From Streptomyces avermitilis MA-4680 = NBRC 14893 (GTDB lineage: Bacteria; Actinomycetota; Actinomycetes; Streptomycetales; Streptomycetaceae), in contig NC_004719.1 of NCBI RefSeq assembly GCF_000009765.2, forward strand, positions 1 to 64,000: a DNA stretch of 64,000 nucleotides. Direction: 5' to 3'. The notes under the pieces were generated by a model. The model saw only the letters and a program-made list of their open reading frames with translations, was not told where the DNA came from and made no database searches. The position numbers were made by a program, and so were the translations under genes. How positions within the stretch are numbered: the first letter of the stretch is position 1; each line of letters starts with the position of its first letter. Below, in pieces: positions 32,340 to 40,757 of the stretch.

Positions 32340-33500
32340 TTACCCCTCGATCCGCACGACGACGAAGAGGTCCCCCGCCTCGCCCCCGTTCCTTCCCGGC
32401 CAGCCCAGTCCTTTCAGACGTAGTCGCTGCCCCGCTTTTACCCCTGGGGGAATCCGGATCCGATGGGTTGTTTCGGCGGAAGCCTCGCCGGTTCCCTGAC
32501 AGGACTCACAGCCCTCCGCACCGCCTGCGCCAGGCTCGGAGGCGCAGGCCGGGCAGGGCGCCCGGTCTGCCAGAAGAATGTGCGTGACCGCGCCGAAGGC
32601 TGCGATGCGGGGGCTGACGGCGGAGCGGACGTATCTGTCCAGCCCACGGTTGGGCAAGCCCTCATCGAAGTACCGCCGGTCGATTTCGCGGAGGGCCAGC
32701 ATGACCTGGAAGGCGTCGGCTGGGCGGTCGTCAGGGTTCTTGGCCAGGAGCCGTTCAACAAGGTTGACCAGTGCAGGCGGGGTGGAGAGCCGTCGTTTGA
32801 TCAAGGGAGCCGGCTGTTCGTTGGGGTGCTGGTTGATCAGGTGCCAGGAGGTCCCGGTGAAGGGCTGGTGCCCGGTGAGCATCTCGTAGAGCACGCACCC
32901 GAGCGAGTACAGGTCGGAGCGGTGGTCGAAGGTCCCGTTGAAGCACTCGGGCGCCATGTAGGCCGGGGTGCCGATCAGGACGCCGCTGGTGGTGATGTCA
33001 TGCCGTTCGTCGCTGCTCTTGGTGATGCCGAAGTCGACCACCGTCGCCTGGCCGTTGGAGCGGACGATGATGTTGGACGGTTTGATGTCGCGGTGGGTCA
33101 GACCTGCCCCGTGCGCGGTGCCCAGGGCATCGGCGATGCAGACCGCCGTGCGAACGGCATCGGGCAGGGGCAGTCGGCCGTCCTTCAGCACAACGCTGAG
33201 GGGCCTTCCGCGAAGCAACTCCACCACCAGGTAGGCGTGCAACCGTCCGTCGTCCATCGCGGAGCCGAAGTCGTGCACGGTGACGATGTGCGGATGGGAC
33301 AGGCCGCCGGCGACCGCGGCTTCGCGGGCGAAGCGGGCCGCCTGCCGGCTGCTGTCCGCGCTGCCGTCGCCGGTGAGGACCTTGACCGCCACCAGCCGGT
33401 CGACCTTGGGATCGTGCGCCTTCCAGACCTGCCCGAACCCGCCCGCACCGATCGGCTCGATCAGCCGGTAGCGGCCGTCCAGCACGGTCCCTGCCAGCAC
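32340..33500 (-). CDS. Ser/Thr protein kinase fused to a DnaJ-like zinc/C-terminal domain
   Basis: A 386-residue protein; GTG start after GAAGGGGGAG. Residues 10-275 are a Hanks-type kinase with all key motifs: GAGGFGQVWKA (18-28), the catalytic Lys40, HRDIK (136-140), DFG (156-158), GTPAYMAPE (178-186). There is no membrane segment. Residues ~308-386 contain CPAC...CESCQGTG, half of a DnaJ zinc finger, and a DnaJ C-terminal strand region (RIRIPPGVKAGQRLRLKGLG...GDLFVVVRIEG). So a substrate/client-binding chaperone module replaces the usual sensor domain. It could phosphorylate misfolded or phage proteins; that is inference. Confidence 0.85.
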   Translation of the reverse strand: MLAGTVLDGRYRLIEPIGAGGFGQVWKAHDPKVDRLVAVKVLTGDGSADSSRQAARFAREAAVAGGLSHPHIVTVHDFGSAMDDGRLHAYLVVELLRGRPLSVVLKDGRLPLPDAVRTAVCIADALGTAHGAGLTHRDIKPSNIIVRSNGQATVVDFGITKSSDERHDITTSGVLIGTPAYMAPECFNGTFDHRSDLYSLGCVLYEMLTGHQPFTGTSWHLINQHPNEQPAPLIKRRLSTPPALVNLVERLLAKNPDDRPADAFQVMLALREIDRRYFDEGLPNRGLDRYVRSAVSPRIAAFGAVTHILLADRAPCPACASEPGAGGAEGCESCQGTGEASAETTHRIRIPPGVKAGQRLRLKGLGWPGRNGGEAGDLFVVVRIEG

Positions 33501-33609
33501 GACTCCCCCTTCACGGCACGCACCGCGACGCATGGTGTACCAGGCGTGTACCCGTCACGCTACGCCGGGACAACCACCAGTAACAGGGGATGCTGATCTA
33601 TCAGTTGGG

Positions 33610-33942
33610 TCAGGCTGTGGTCCGCAGTGCCGCCGGCGGCCCGACGGTCGGCGTCCCGGCTTCACGGGCCGCGCGCTCTTGTCGGGCCCGGCGCAGGGCG
33701 GCGGCCTCGGTTGCAGCAGCCTGGCGGCGGCGCTGCGCGCGGGCCTGCTCGATCGGGGCCGGCCCATCGTCGGAGACGACGTCGGGCTCCGGGAACGCCC
33801 TACGGCTCAGTTCCCGCATCGCGGCGGTTTGCCGCTCCACCGCTTCGGCGATGGCCGGGTCCACCCGGCGCGGCGGGGCCACCTCCTGGTGCGCGGCGAG
33901 TGCGCGGCGGTAATCGTCCGACGCGGTCTCCCGGGTGCGCAC
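33610..33942 (-). CDS. Hypothetical protein, probably 5'-truncated
   Basis: 110 residues from the GTG at 33942: charged, Arg/Ala-rich and helical. Coding-like sequence (YRDPEFAAAPAGP) continues in frame upstream to a stop inside the inverted repeat at 33966-34005, with no start codon there. This suggests the 5' part was lost when that repeat or the segment it bounds arrived. It runs in the same direction as the DciA-like gene beyond the inserted segment. Confidence 0.5.
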   Translation of the reverse strand: MRTRETASDDYRRALAAHQEVAPPRRVDPAIAEAVERQTAAMRELSRRAFPEPDVVSDDGPAPIEQARAQRRRQAAATEAAALRRARQERAAREAGTPTVGPPAALRTTA

Positions 33943-33965
33943 AGGCCCGGCGGGCGCGGCCGCGA

Positions 33966-34005
33966 ACTCGGGGTCCCGGTAAGAAACCTGTCACCAGCCG
34001 CAAAC
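33966..34005. repeat. Left inverted repeat of a ~3.1-kb cassette
   Basis: About 40 bp (CTCGGGGTCCCGGTAAG ... GTCACCAGCCGCAAAC) matching the complement of 37048-37088 (GTTTGCGGTTGGTGAC ... CACCCCGACT) with about 30 identities and one gap. The two enclose the HTH/STAND/repeat gene and a small membrane protein gene. No transposase is inside. Confidence 0.7.
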
Positions 34006-34021
34006 CGGTGTGTGGACTGGT

Positions 34022-34219
34022 TCAGCTGAGGAGTGCGGTGAGGGTTGCGGTCACGGTGGCGGCGAGGGTGATGACCGTGGCGAAGGTGGTGGCGGCGCGG
34101 GTGAGGGCGGCGGGGTAGGTGGCGCCGTCCATGCGGGCGAGCTTGCCCGCGCCAGCGGCAGCCAGCAGCGCGACGACGATCACGAGTGCGGTGGTCAGTA
34201 TGACGACGGCGACGGCCAC
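34022..34219 (-). CDS. Small two-segment membrane protein
   Basis: 65 residues with two hydrophobic segments (VAVAVVILTTALVIVVALLA and TFATVITLAATVTATLTALL) separated by a basic/acidic loop. GTG start with GGGAG 6 bp upstream. It is divergent from the HTH/STAND gene and lies inside the same inverted repeats, so it may be its membrane partner. Too short for family assignment. Confidence 0.6.
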   Translation of the reverse strand: MAVAVVILTTALVIVVALLAAAGAGKLARMDGATYPAALTRAATTFATVITLAATVTATLTALLS

Positions 34220-34342
34220 GGCGGGCTCCCTGTAGGCGGTGGGGTGTTGACGTGGTCGAAGGTCGCGGAATCGGTGCGCGCCGGGGTTCGGCGGGACGAA
34301 GATGGACACCGGCGAACACATCAGGGCCTCGGGGGCGAGCAC

Positions 34343-37012
34343 GTGCACGGCAAGCAGAGCGGCGGCAGTCTGGCACTCACCGAACTGCGCGAGAGACTGG
34401 CCGACGGGTTGGCCCGGGCCCGGCTGAATCAGACGCAGCTCGCCAAGCAGGCTGAGCTGGGGCGCACCACGGTGTCGGAGGCGCTCTCGCCCACGAAGCC
34501 GGTGCCGTCTGCGGAGACGGTGGCGGCGTTGGCCCGTGTGCTGCGGCTGCCGGTGGGGGAGCTGCTGGAGTTGCGGTGGACCGCGGTCGAGGAGGCGGGC
34601 ACGGTCCCGGCGGGCGGGCCGGGGCGTCGGATCGGACAGTGGGATCCGCATGATCTGGAGGTTCATCCGGCCGGGGCCGGCCGGGCCCCTTCGGACCCCG
34701 ACACGCCTGTGCTGCGGGCGCTGCCCGGGTATGTGCCCCGCGAGCATGACGGGTTGCTGGGTGAAGCGGTCCGGGACGCTGCGGCCGGCCGCAGCCGGAT
34801 CGTGGTGCTGGTGGGCAGCTCGTCGACGGGGAAGACCCGGGCGTGCTGGGAGGCCGTCCAGCCCCTCGCGAAGAAGGGGTGGCGGCTGTGGCATCCCTTC
34901 GACCCGACCCGGGCGGAGGCCGCGGTGGAGGATCTGCACCGTGTCGGGCCCCGCACCGTGGTGTGGTTGAACGAGGCTCAGCACTACCTCGGCAACCCGG
35001 TATCCGGTGAGCGGATCGCGGCGGCTGTGCATCACCTGCTGGTCAGCCCGGAGCGCGGGCCCGTCCTCGTGCTGGGCACGCTCTGGCCCGAGTACGAGAA
35101 GCAGTACACGGCCCTGCCTCGTCCAGGAACGGAAGATCCGTACAGCCGGGCGCGGGAACTGCTCGCCGGTCGCACCCTGGCCGTCCCAGAGGCCTTCGAC
35201 GCTCGGGCTCTGGCTGCGGCCGCTGTCCTTGCCGAGAGCGGTGACCGGCTGATGGCGGACGCCCTCACCCGCGCCCGAACCGACGGACGCATGACCCAGG
35301 ACCTGGCCGGCGCCCCCGAACTCCTCAACCGCTACCAGAACGCCAGCCCGGCCGCCAAGGCAGTGTTGGAAGCGGCGATGGACGCGCGCCGCCTCGGCGT
35401 CGGCCTCCACCTTTCCCAGGCCTTCCTCACCGACGCCGCCACCGACTACCTCGATCAGAACGACTACGACCAGCTCACCGACGACTGGGCAGAACAGGCC
35501 TACGCCGAACTCGCTCTACTCGTCCACGGCAAACAGGCCCCCCTGCGCCGTACCACCCCCCGCGCCCCACGGCGTCCGCCTCCCGCCGCTGCCACCGAAG
35601 CACCGGCCCCGCCGCCTGCGGGACCACAGTTCCGGCTCGCCGACTACCTCGAACAACACAGCCGCACCACCCGCCGCCACCTGTGCCCGCCTGCCTCCTT
35701 CTGGCACGCCGCCCACACCCACCTCGTCCGCCCCGACGACCTGGGCAACCTCACCGAGGCAGCCGAGGGACGCCACCGCTTGCAATGGGCCCACCACCTA
35801 CGCCACCGCGCCGCCACCCACGGCAGCACCACCGCTCTGTTCCGCCTGGCCATGATGCGGGAGCGGGCCGGGGACCGGGAGGGTGCTGAAGCCCTGCTCC
35901 GGCAGGCCGCCGACCGCGGCAGCACCACCGCTCTGTCCGGCCTGGCCGACATGCGGGAGCGGGCCGGGGACCGGGAGGGTGCTGAAGCCCTGGCCCGGCA
36001 GGCCGCCGACCGCGGCAACACCGACGCCCTGTACCGCCTGGCCGACATGCGGGAGCGGGCCGGGGACCGGGAGGGTGCTGAAGCCCTGGCCCGGCAGGCC
36101 GCCGACCGCGGCAACACCGACGTCCTGTGCCGCCTGGCCGACATGCGGGAGCGGGACGGGGACCGGGAGGGTGCTGAAGCCGTGCTCCGGCAGGCCGCCG
36201 ACCGCGGCAACACCGACGTCCTGTACCGCCTGGCCGACATGCGGGAGCGGGACGGGGACCGGGAGGGTGCTGAAGCCCTGTTCCGGCAGGCCGCCGACCG
36301 CGGCAGCACCACCGCTCTGTTCCGCCTGGCCATGATGTGGGAGGGGGCCGGGGACCGGGAGGGTGCTGAAGCCGTGCTCCGGCAGGCCGCCGACCGCGGC
36401 AACACCCACGTCCTGTACCGCCTGGCCGACATGCGGGAGGAGGCCGGGGACCGGGAGGGTGCTGAAGCCCTGGCCCGGCAGGCCGCCGACCGCGGCAACA
36501 CCGACGTCCTGTGCCGCCTGGCCCAGGTGCGGGAGGGGGCCGGGGACCGGGAGGGTGCTGAAGCCCTGTTCCGGCAGGCCGCCGACCGCGGCAACACCGA
36601 CGTCCTGTGCCGCCTGGCCCAGGTGCGGGAGGGGGCCGGGGACCGGGAGGGTGCTGAAGCCCTGTTCCGGCAGGCCGCCGACCGCGGCAACACCGACGTC
36701 CTGTACCGCCTGGCCGAGATGCGGGAGGAGGCCGGGGACCGGGAGGGTGCTGAAGCCCTGGCCCGGCAGGCCGCCGACCGCGGCAACACCGACGTCCTGT
36801 GCCGCCTGGCCCAGGTGCGGGAGGAGGCCGGGGACCGGGAGGGTGCTGAAGCCCTGTTCCGGCAGGCCGCCGACCGCGGCAGCACCCACGTCCTGTACCG
36901 CCTGGCCGAGATGCGGGAGGTGCTCAGAAGGCAGTGGCCATACGGCTTGGACCCGGACGGTACGCCGACACCTCCATGGCAACCGCCGTCGGCTCCCACC
37001 GTGCTCGGCTGA
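34343..37012 (+). CDS. HTH-STAND-like ATPase with eleven near-identical 32-residue repeats
   Basis: An 889-residue protein; GTG start at 34343 preceded by GGGGGCGAG. Residues 12-78 are an XRE-type helix-turn-helix (NQTQLAKQAELGRTTVSEAL). Walker A is GSSSTGKT at 158-165 and Walker B-like VVWLNEAQ at 206-213. A Pro/Ala linker follows near 395-420. Residues 497-848 are eleven 32-residue helical repeats (consensus LYRLADMREEAGDREGAEAL + RQAADRGNTDV, Sel1/TPR-like), plus a partial twelfth. The architecture is that of ligand-sensing NTPases used in signalling or defence. Confidence 0.8.
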   Translation: MHGKQSGGSLALTELRERLADGLARARLNQTQLAKQAELGRTTVSEALSPTKPVPSAETVAALARVLRLPVGELLELRWTAVEEAGTVPAGGPGRRIGQWDPHDLEVHPAGAGRAPSDPDTPVLRALPGYVPREHDGLLGEAVRDAAAGRSRIVVLVGSSSTGKTRACWEAVQPLAKKGWRLWHPFDPTRAEAAVEDLHRVGPRTVVWLNEAQHYLGNPVSGERIAAAVHHLLVSPERGPVLVLGTLWPEYEKQYTALPRPGTEDPYSRARELLAGRTLAVPEAFDARALAAAAVLAESGDRLMADALTRARTDGRMTQDLAGAPELLNRYQNASPAAKAVLEAAMDARRLGVGLHLSQAFLTDAATDYLDQNDYDQLTDDWAEQAYAELALLVHGKQAPLRRTTPRAPRRPPPAAATEAPAPPPAGPQFRLADYLEQHSRTTRRHLCPPASFWHAAHTHLVRPDDLGNLTEAAEGRHRLQWAHHLRHRAATHGSTTALFRLAMMRERAGDREGAEALLRQAADRGSTTALSGLADMRERAGDREGAEALARQAADRGNTDALYRLADMRERAGDREGAEALARQAADRGNTDVLCRLADMRERDGDREGAEAVLRQAADRGNTDVLYRLADMRERDGDREGAEALFRQAADRGSTTALFRLAMMWEGAGDREGAEAVLRQAADRGNTHVLYRLADMREEAGDREGAEALARQAADRGNTDVLCRLAQVREGAGDREGAEALFRQAADRGNTDVLCRLAQVREGAGDREGAEALFRQAADRGNTDVLYRLAEMREEAGDREGAEALARQAADRGNTDVLCRLAQVREEAGDREGAEALFRQAADRGSTHVLYRLAEMREVLRRQWPYGLDPDGTPTPPWQPPSAPTVLG
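35831..36886 (+). repeat. Eleven tandem 96-bp repeats within the HTH-STAND gene
   Basis: Each unit contains GGGGACCGGGAGGGTGCTGA and GGCAGGCCGCCGACCGCGGC nearly unchanged. Variation is confined to a few codons (ALYRLADM, VLCRLAQV, ALFRLAMM at the start; ERA/EEA/EGA in the middle; ALA/ALF/AVL later). The DNA identity is far higher than protein constraint requires, which implies recent unit-by-unit expansion or gene conversion. Confidence 0.92.
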
Positions 37013-37047
37013 CACGTACCGCCAGACGTATCGCACGGGACGCCGTC

Positions 37048-37088
37048 GTTTGCGGTTGGTGACACAGTTCTTTACGGGCACCCCGACT
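37048..37088. repeat. Right inverted repeat of the ~3.1-kb cassette
   Basis: Complement of 33966-34005 (see that entry). It overlaps the last codons and TAA stop of the DciA-like gene, so the 3' end of that gene is supplied by the repeat. Confidence 0.7.
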
Positions 37089-37554
37089 CCGGGGTGACGT
37101 CGGCCGGCTCGGACACGGGCACCGAGCCGGGCGCGAGGATCCGCAGCCCCCGTACGACCGTGCGGCCCGCAGACTCGTTGGCCGCTTCGACGACGCGGGC
37201 CTGCTCCAGGCGCAGCTTCGTCGCCCAGGCCGCCGACTCCGGGCACACGGTGAGCCGGCCGGAGTCGGCGTCGCACCCGACCGCGACGACGTGCCCGAAG
37301 TCAGGTGCGATGGCTTCCCACCGTGCGCGCAGGGAAGCGCCTGCGGCCGGGAGCTCCCAGGCCCGCTCGGTCACCAGGGCGCTGATCGCGGCACCGAGCC
37401 CCATCGGCTCGCGCCCGTCGCGCCGGACCACCCGGGTCGTGCGCGGCTTCGGCTGCGCCGTACGGCCGCCGCCGTTCTTCTGCGCCGCTACCTTGGCTGC
37501 GCGCAGTGCGACGCGGGCCAGGTCCACGCCGCTGAGCTGCGGTGTCTCGGTCAT
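37072..37554 (-). CDS. DciA-like (DUF721) protein, putative helicase loader
   Basis: A 160-residue protein. It has the DUF721 pattern of actinobacterial DciA: SGVDLARVALRAAK at the N-terminus, a basic linker (KPRTTRVVRRDGREPMGLG), ISALVTERAWELPAAG, then a KH-like domain with SAAWATKLRLEQARVV. DciA loads the replicative helicase DnaB in bacteria lacking DnaC. The chromosomal copy normally sits beside recF. Here it is translationally coupled (TGATG) to a winged-helix protein, so a plasmid replication role is likely. Its C-terminus ends inside an inverted repeat. Confidence 0.82.
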   Translation of the reverse strand: MTETPQLSGVDLARVALRAAKVAAQKNGGGRTAQPKPRTTRVVRRDGREPMGLGAAISALVTERAWELPAAGASLRARWEAIAPDFGHVVAVGCDADSGRLTVCPESAAWATKLRLEQARVVEAANESAGRTVVRGLRILAPGSVPVSEPADVTPESGCP

Positions 37555-39374
37555 CACGCCACCTCCCCGGCCAGCTCCTGGACGCGGTGGACTCCGCAGA
37601 CGTTGCGAAACGGCAGGGGCTTCCGCCCGCACGGCACGGTTCCGTCCCGGCCCGAGCAGGTCTGCTGCTCAGCCGTCACGGGGCCCGCCTGGCGGGGCGC
37701 GGCCGCGGGTGCGGAGGCAGCGGCCAGCGCGGCGGCTTCCTCGCGGCAGAGCTTGCACAGGCCGTCCTCGAGGGCGCGGCCGACCACGACGATCCGGGCG
37801 CCACAGTCCCCGCAGGAACCGCGCGGCGGACCCTCCGGCTCGCGCTGTGCCGGGGCCGGGGCCGACGCCGGGTTGCGGATCGCGTCGTCCAGCACGCAGT
37901 CGACGCAGTGGCCGCCCGGGCCGGGCCGGGTGCCGTGCTCGGGGCACAGGCCCTGCTCGATGCGCTGGGCGTGCCTGCGGGCGGCGGTCTTGTCCTGGAC
38001 GATCTCGGCACACACTTCGCAGTCCTTGCCGGTCGACCACAGGACACCGGCCTCACAGTCCTGGAAGCCGCAGCCCCAGCGCGGCAGGGCCACCCCGAGC
38101 AGCCACCGGCCCGGGTCGCGGATCTCCGAGAGCATCACCTTGGAGAACCGGGCGGTGAGCCGGTGGTGCAAGCGTTCGGCATCCGTGCCCTCGCGCAGCT
38201 GGCGGCCCACCGCACGGGCGATCTGCCGGACGACGAAGTCGCTGTTCACCCGCTCCAGCAGCAGGTGAACCGGCTCCAGCACGGCGTAGATCTGGGGGTT
38301 CATGGCCAACTGCGGTCCGTCGTACGACGACCGGCGGGAACCTCCGTCCCTGCTGCTGCGCTTTTCGGTTTCTGGCTTCGAAGGGGAGGGTCGGCTGTTT
38401 CCACCCGCGCGAAGCGCGAGACCACCGCCGCCTTCCGCACGCGCACTCGCAGCAGCCGAGTTTTCCACAGCCCCAGCGCCCTCAACTACCGGTACCTCGC
38501 CTACGGCGGGTGACAAGAACGCGCCCTCGTCATCCGGTGAGTCAGTCCTAGGTGATTCCTCATTCGCGAGGGATCCCTCACCAACCGGCGAACCCGATCC
38601 CTCACCAACCAGAGAACTAACCGACTCCTGCGAACCACTGGTCACACCAGCCTCAACAGCCCCCGCGACCGCCGCGCAGCCACCCTCCGGACGGGCCTCA
38701 GGAGCGATGTCGTGCGCGATATACCGGTGGCGCCCCTGCGCCCCCGCACGCCGCTGCACCGTCACCCAGCGCGCCGCCTCCACCTCGTCCACGACCGCCG
38801 ACGCCGCCGTCACCGACAACGGCTGACCGGCCTTCTGGCCCGAGTGATGCCGCAGGCCGGCCGCCAGCTCAGCCTCCGTCAGCGTGATCCCCCGCGCCTG
38901 CGCATACGCGATCAGAGCGAACGCACGCAGCTCTCGGGGCGTGAGGTCCTCCGCGGCCGCCACCGGCAGCCACACGAACGCCTCCGTACGAGTCATCGCC
39001 CGTACCGTCCGCACCGCCGACGTGCCCGTGCCGCCCGGCAGCGTCCGACGATCCGAGAACAGCTCCACCACCCCGTCCGGACCAGGACGACGCAGCTGCG
39101 TCATCCCCCGCTCCACCGACGCCGTCGACAGCCCCAGATACGAGGCGATCGTCGTGGACTTCGCCTGGCACCCCTCCGGCCGCAGCCCGAGCGCCTTCAC
39201 CTTCACGTACACCGACAACGCGACGTCCTGGTAGTGCGGCGAGGACACCAGACGCATCGGCACCCGCACCCGCTGCCGCCGAACCCGCCCGGCCGGAGCC
39301 CCGTCGACGGAGTTGTCGATGGACTCCCACAGGGGGTGATCTAGCGTGGCGGCCGACGCCGCTCCAGCGCTCAC
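37554..39374 (-). CDS. Winged-helix/zinc protein, candidate plasmid replication initiator
   Basis: A 606-residue protein; GTG start, weak ribosome site. The N-terminal 230 residues contain two wH-like regions (TTIASYLGLSTASVERGM near 73-91; LTEAELAAGLRHHSG). A Ser/Glu/Gly-rich linker (about 235-340) follows, then a helical domain (YAVLEPVHLLLERVNSDF, VVRQIARAVGRQLREG) and several Cys pairs (CEVCAEI, CVDCVLDD, CGDCGARI, CKLCREE), so probably multiple zinc sites. Initiator function is inferred from the wH pair, coupling to a DciA homologue and the repeats upstream; a transcriptional regulator is the alternative. Confidence 0.68.
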   Translation of the reverse strand: MSAGAASAATLDHPLWESIDNSVDGAPAGRVRRQRVRVPMRLVSSPHYQDVALSVYVKVKALGLRPEGCQAKSTTIASYLGLSTASVERGMTQLRRPGPDGVVELFSDRRTLPGGTGTSAVRTVRAMTRTEAFVWLPVAAAEDLTPRELRAFALIAYAQARGITLTEAELAAGLRHHSGQKAGQPLSVTAASAVVDEVEAARWVTVQRRAGAQGRHRYIAHDIAPEARPEGGCAAVAGAVEAGVTSGSQESVSSLVGEGSGSPVGEGSLANEESPRTDSPDDEGAFLSPAVGEVPVVEGAGAVENSAAASARAEGGGGLALRAGGNSRPSPSKPETEKRSSRDGGSRRSSYDGPQLAMNPQIYAVLEPVHLLLERVNSDFVVRQIARAVGRQLREGTDAERLHHRLTARFSKVMLSEIRDPGRWLLGVALPRWGCGFQDCEAGVLWSTGKDCEVCAEIVQDKTAARRHAQRIEQGLCPEHGTRPGPGGHCVDCVLDDAIRNPASAPAPAQREPEGPPRGSCGDCGARIVVVGRALEDGLCKLCREEAAALAAASAPAAAPRQAGPVTAEQQTCSGRDGTVPCGRKPLPFRNVCGVHRVQELAGEVA

Positions 39375-39579
39375 AGGAACATCCCCGAGGTCAGGCGGTC
39401 CGCCGGACCGGCGTCATCCGTGTGACAGTCAAGGAGTGTGATGTACGTCACAATCCCGCCAGGAGGGACACCACAACCAGCAGAAATCACCCCCGGCGGG
39501 GGTGCGGCCTGGTCGTGGTCGACCTGACAAGACGACTCACGCTCGTGCACTATGGCGATACCGACCTTCCATATGGATC

Positions 39580-39805
39580 AACGCAGAGGGGCCCCTTGGC
39601 CGGGGCCGATCTCGATGGCTCGTGTGGCGGGACAGGTGAGCCCCCTCCGTGAGGAGCGGGCGACAGTACGAAGGCCAGAGGCGGATCTCCTTCCGTTGAC
39701 GACTTGGTGCTGGTGTTCCGAAAGCCCTTGGCCGGGCCTCGGAACGAACCGCGAAGCCCCTTGGCGGGGGCCCGCGGGTGGTGCAGTGCAGTGCAGTGCA
39801 ATGGC
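39580..39805. repeat. Iteron-like repeats upstream of the candidate initiator gene
   Basis: Three copies of a GC-rich near-palindrome: GCCCCTTGGCCGGGGCC at about 39590-39607, AGCCCTTGGCCGGGCCT at about 39722-39739, AGCCCCTTGGCGGGGGCC at about 39757-39774. GTGCA is repeated four times at 39781-39800. They lie within a gene-free region (39375-40430) in which I see no other supported feature. They may form the origin or operator region. Confidence 0.6.
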
Positions 39806-40463
39806 CCTGATGAGGGGCCGGATCGAAATGAGCGGCTTGATAAGCCGCGGCTCAGAACCGGTAGCAGCCGGGATCTGAGCGGACCGCTCTGGTGGCTATT
39901 CCAGGCGGTAGACGGGCCGCGCGAGGCCGAAGGGGATGGCTAGTCCACCTTTTCTTGGCGCGCGCGGCCGATGGCCACTAGGTCATCCCAACCCCCTGAA
40001 TCCGGAGGCTGGCGTCAGCATGCGCGCGTACAGCCCGGATGGCGTGATCGCGATTGAAGAACGGCGTAGCTGCGCGTGTGGTTCCACGCGTGCGGGTAAC
40101 CTTCATCCCGCGAGCACCTCCCATCAAGGTGTGTCGCCCAACGGAGCTTCGCCCCGTTCGAGAGCCCCCAGTGGACCAGGCCCGGTCCCGGGGGTTCTCG
40201 CCGTTATGGATCACGTCTGCGAGCAGCCTAACCGCACGACCGGATAGAACTGCGAGGCGAATTCGCACAACGCCCGAGGTGCCCGGAATGCCGAGCCCGC
40301 CAGACGGGAAGCGCGCAGTAAATTGCCCGCCACACGGGAAAGTCGTCTGTCGTATAGGCACTTCACACCCCCTTATAGGTCGGGCAGCAGCGCGGACGCG
40401 GCTAGCGTGGCATGGGACTTGACTAGGTGTCTGGTGACATTCGGCGGTGACATCCGGATCAAC

Positions 40464-40757
40464 TCCTGGGCGCCGCGGACTATCCGGGCGGGTCGACCGC
40501 CCGGATGAAGGTGCTGAAAGTCCGCGCGATCGACGACGTCGTGTTCGTCCGCTACGCGCCCAAGGAGCGCGGCTGATGTACGCGCGCGGTGACATTCGGC
40601 GGTGACATCCGGATGTCACCGCCGAATGTCACCGCGCGCGTACATCAGCCGCGCTCCTTGGGCGCGTAGCGGACGAACACGACGTCGTCGATCGCGCGGA
40701 CTTCCAGCACCTTCATCCGGGCGGTCGACCCGCCCGGATAGTCCGCGGCGCCCAGGA
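40464..40757. repeat. Long near-perfect palindrome (147-bp arms)
   Basis: Centred between 40610 and 40611. Arms 40464-40610 and 40611-40757 are complementary with about one mismatch and no loop. The right arm is the 3' end of the RibD-like gene plus its downstream DNA; the left arm is an inverted duplicate of it. The 27-bp centre-proximal motif (two copies of GGTGACATxCGG) also occurs once more at about 40432-40459, just outside the left arm. Confidence 0.92.

Noticed and set aside
35831..36886. Possible CRISPR array
   Set aside because: Units are 96 bp with no unique spacers and lie in frame within a protein-coding gene.
35644..37276. Long antisense reading frames across the 32-residue repeat array
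   Set aside because: They are mirror frames created by the GC-rich tandem repeat; composition is repetitive Ser/Arg/Ala and Val/Gly with no start site, while the plus-strand gene has a full domain architecture.
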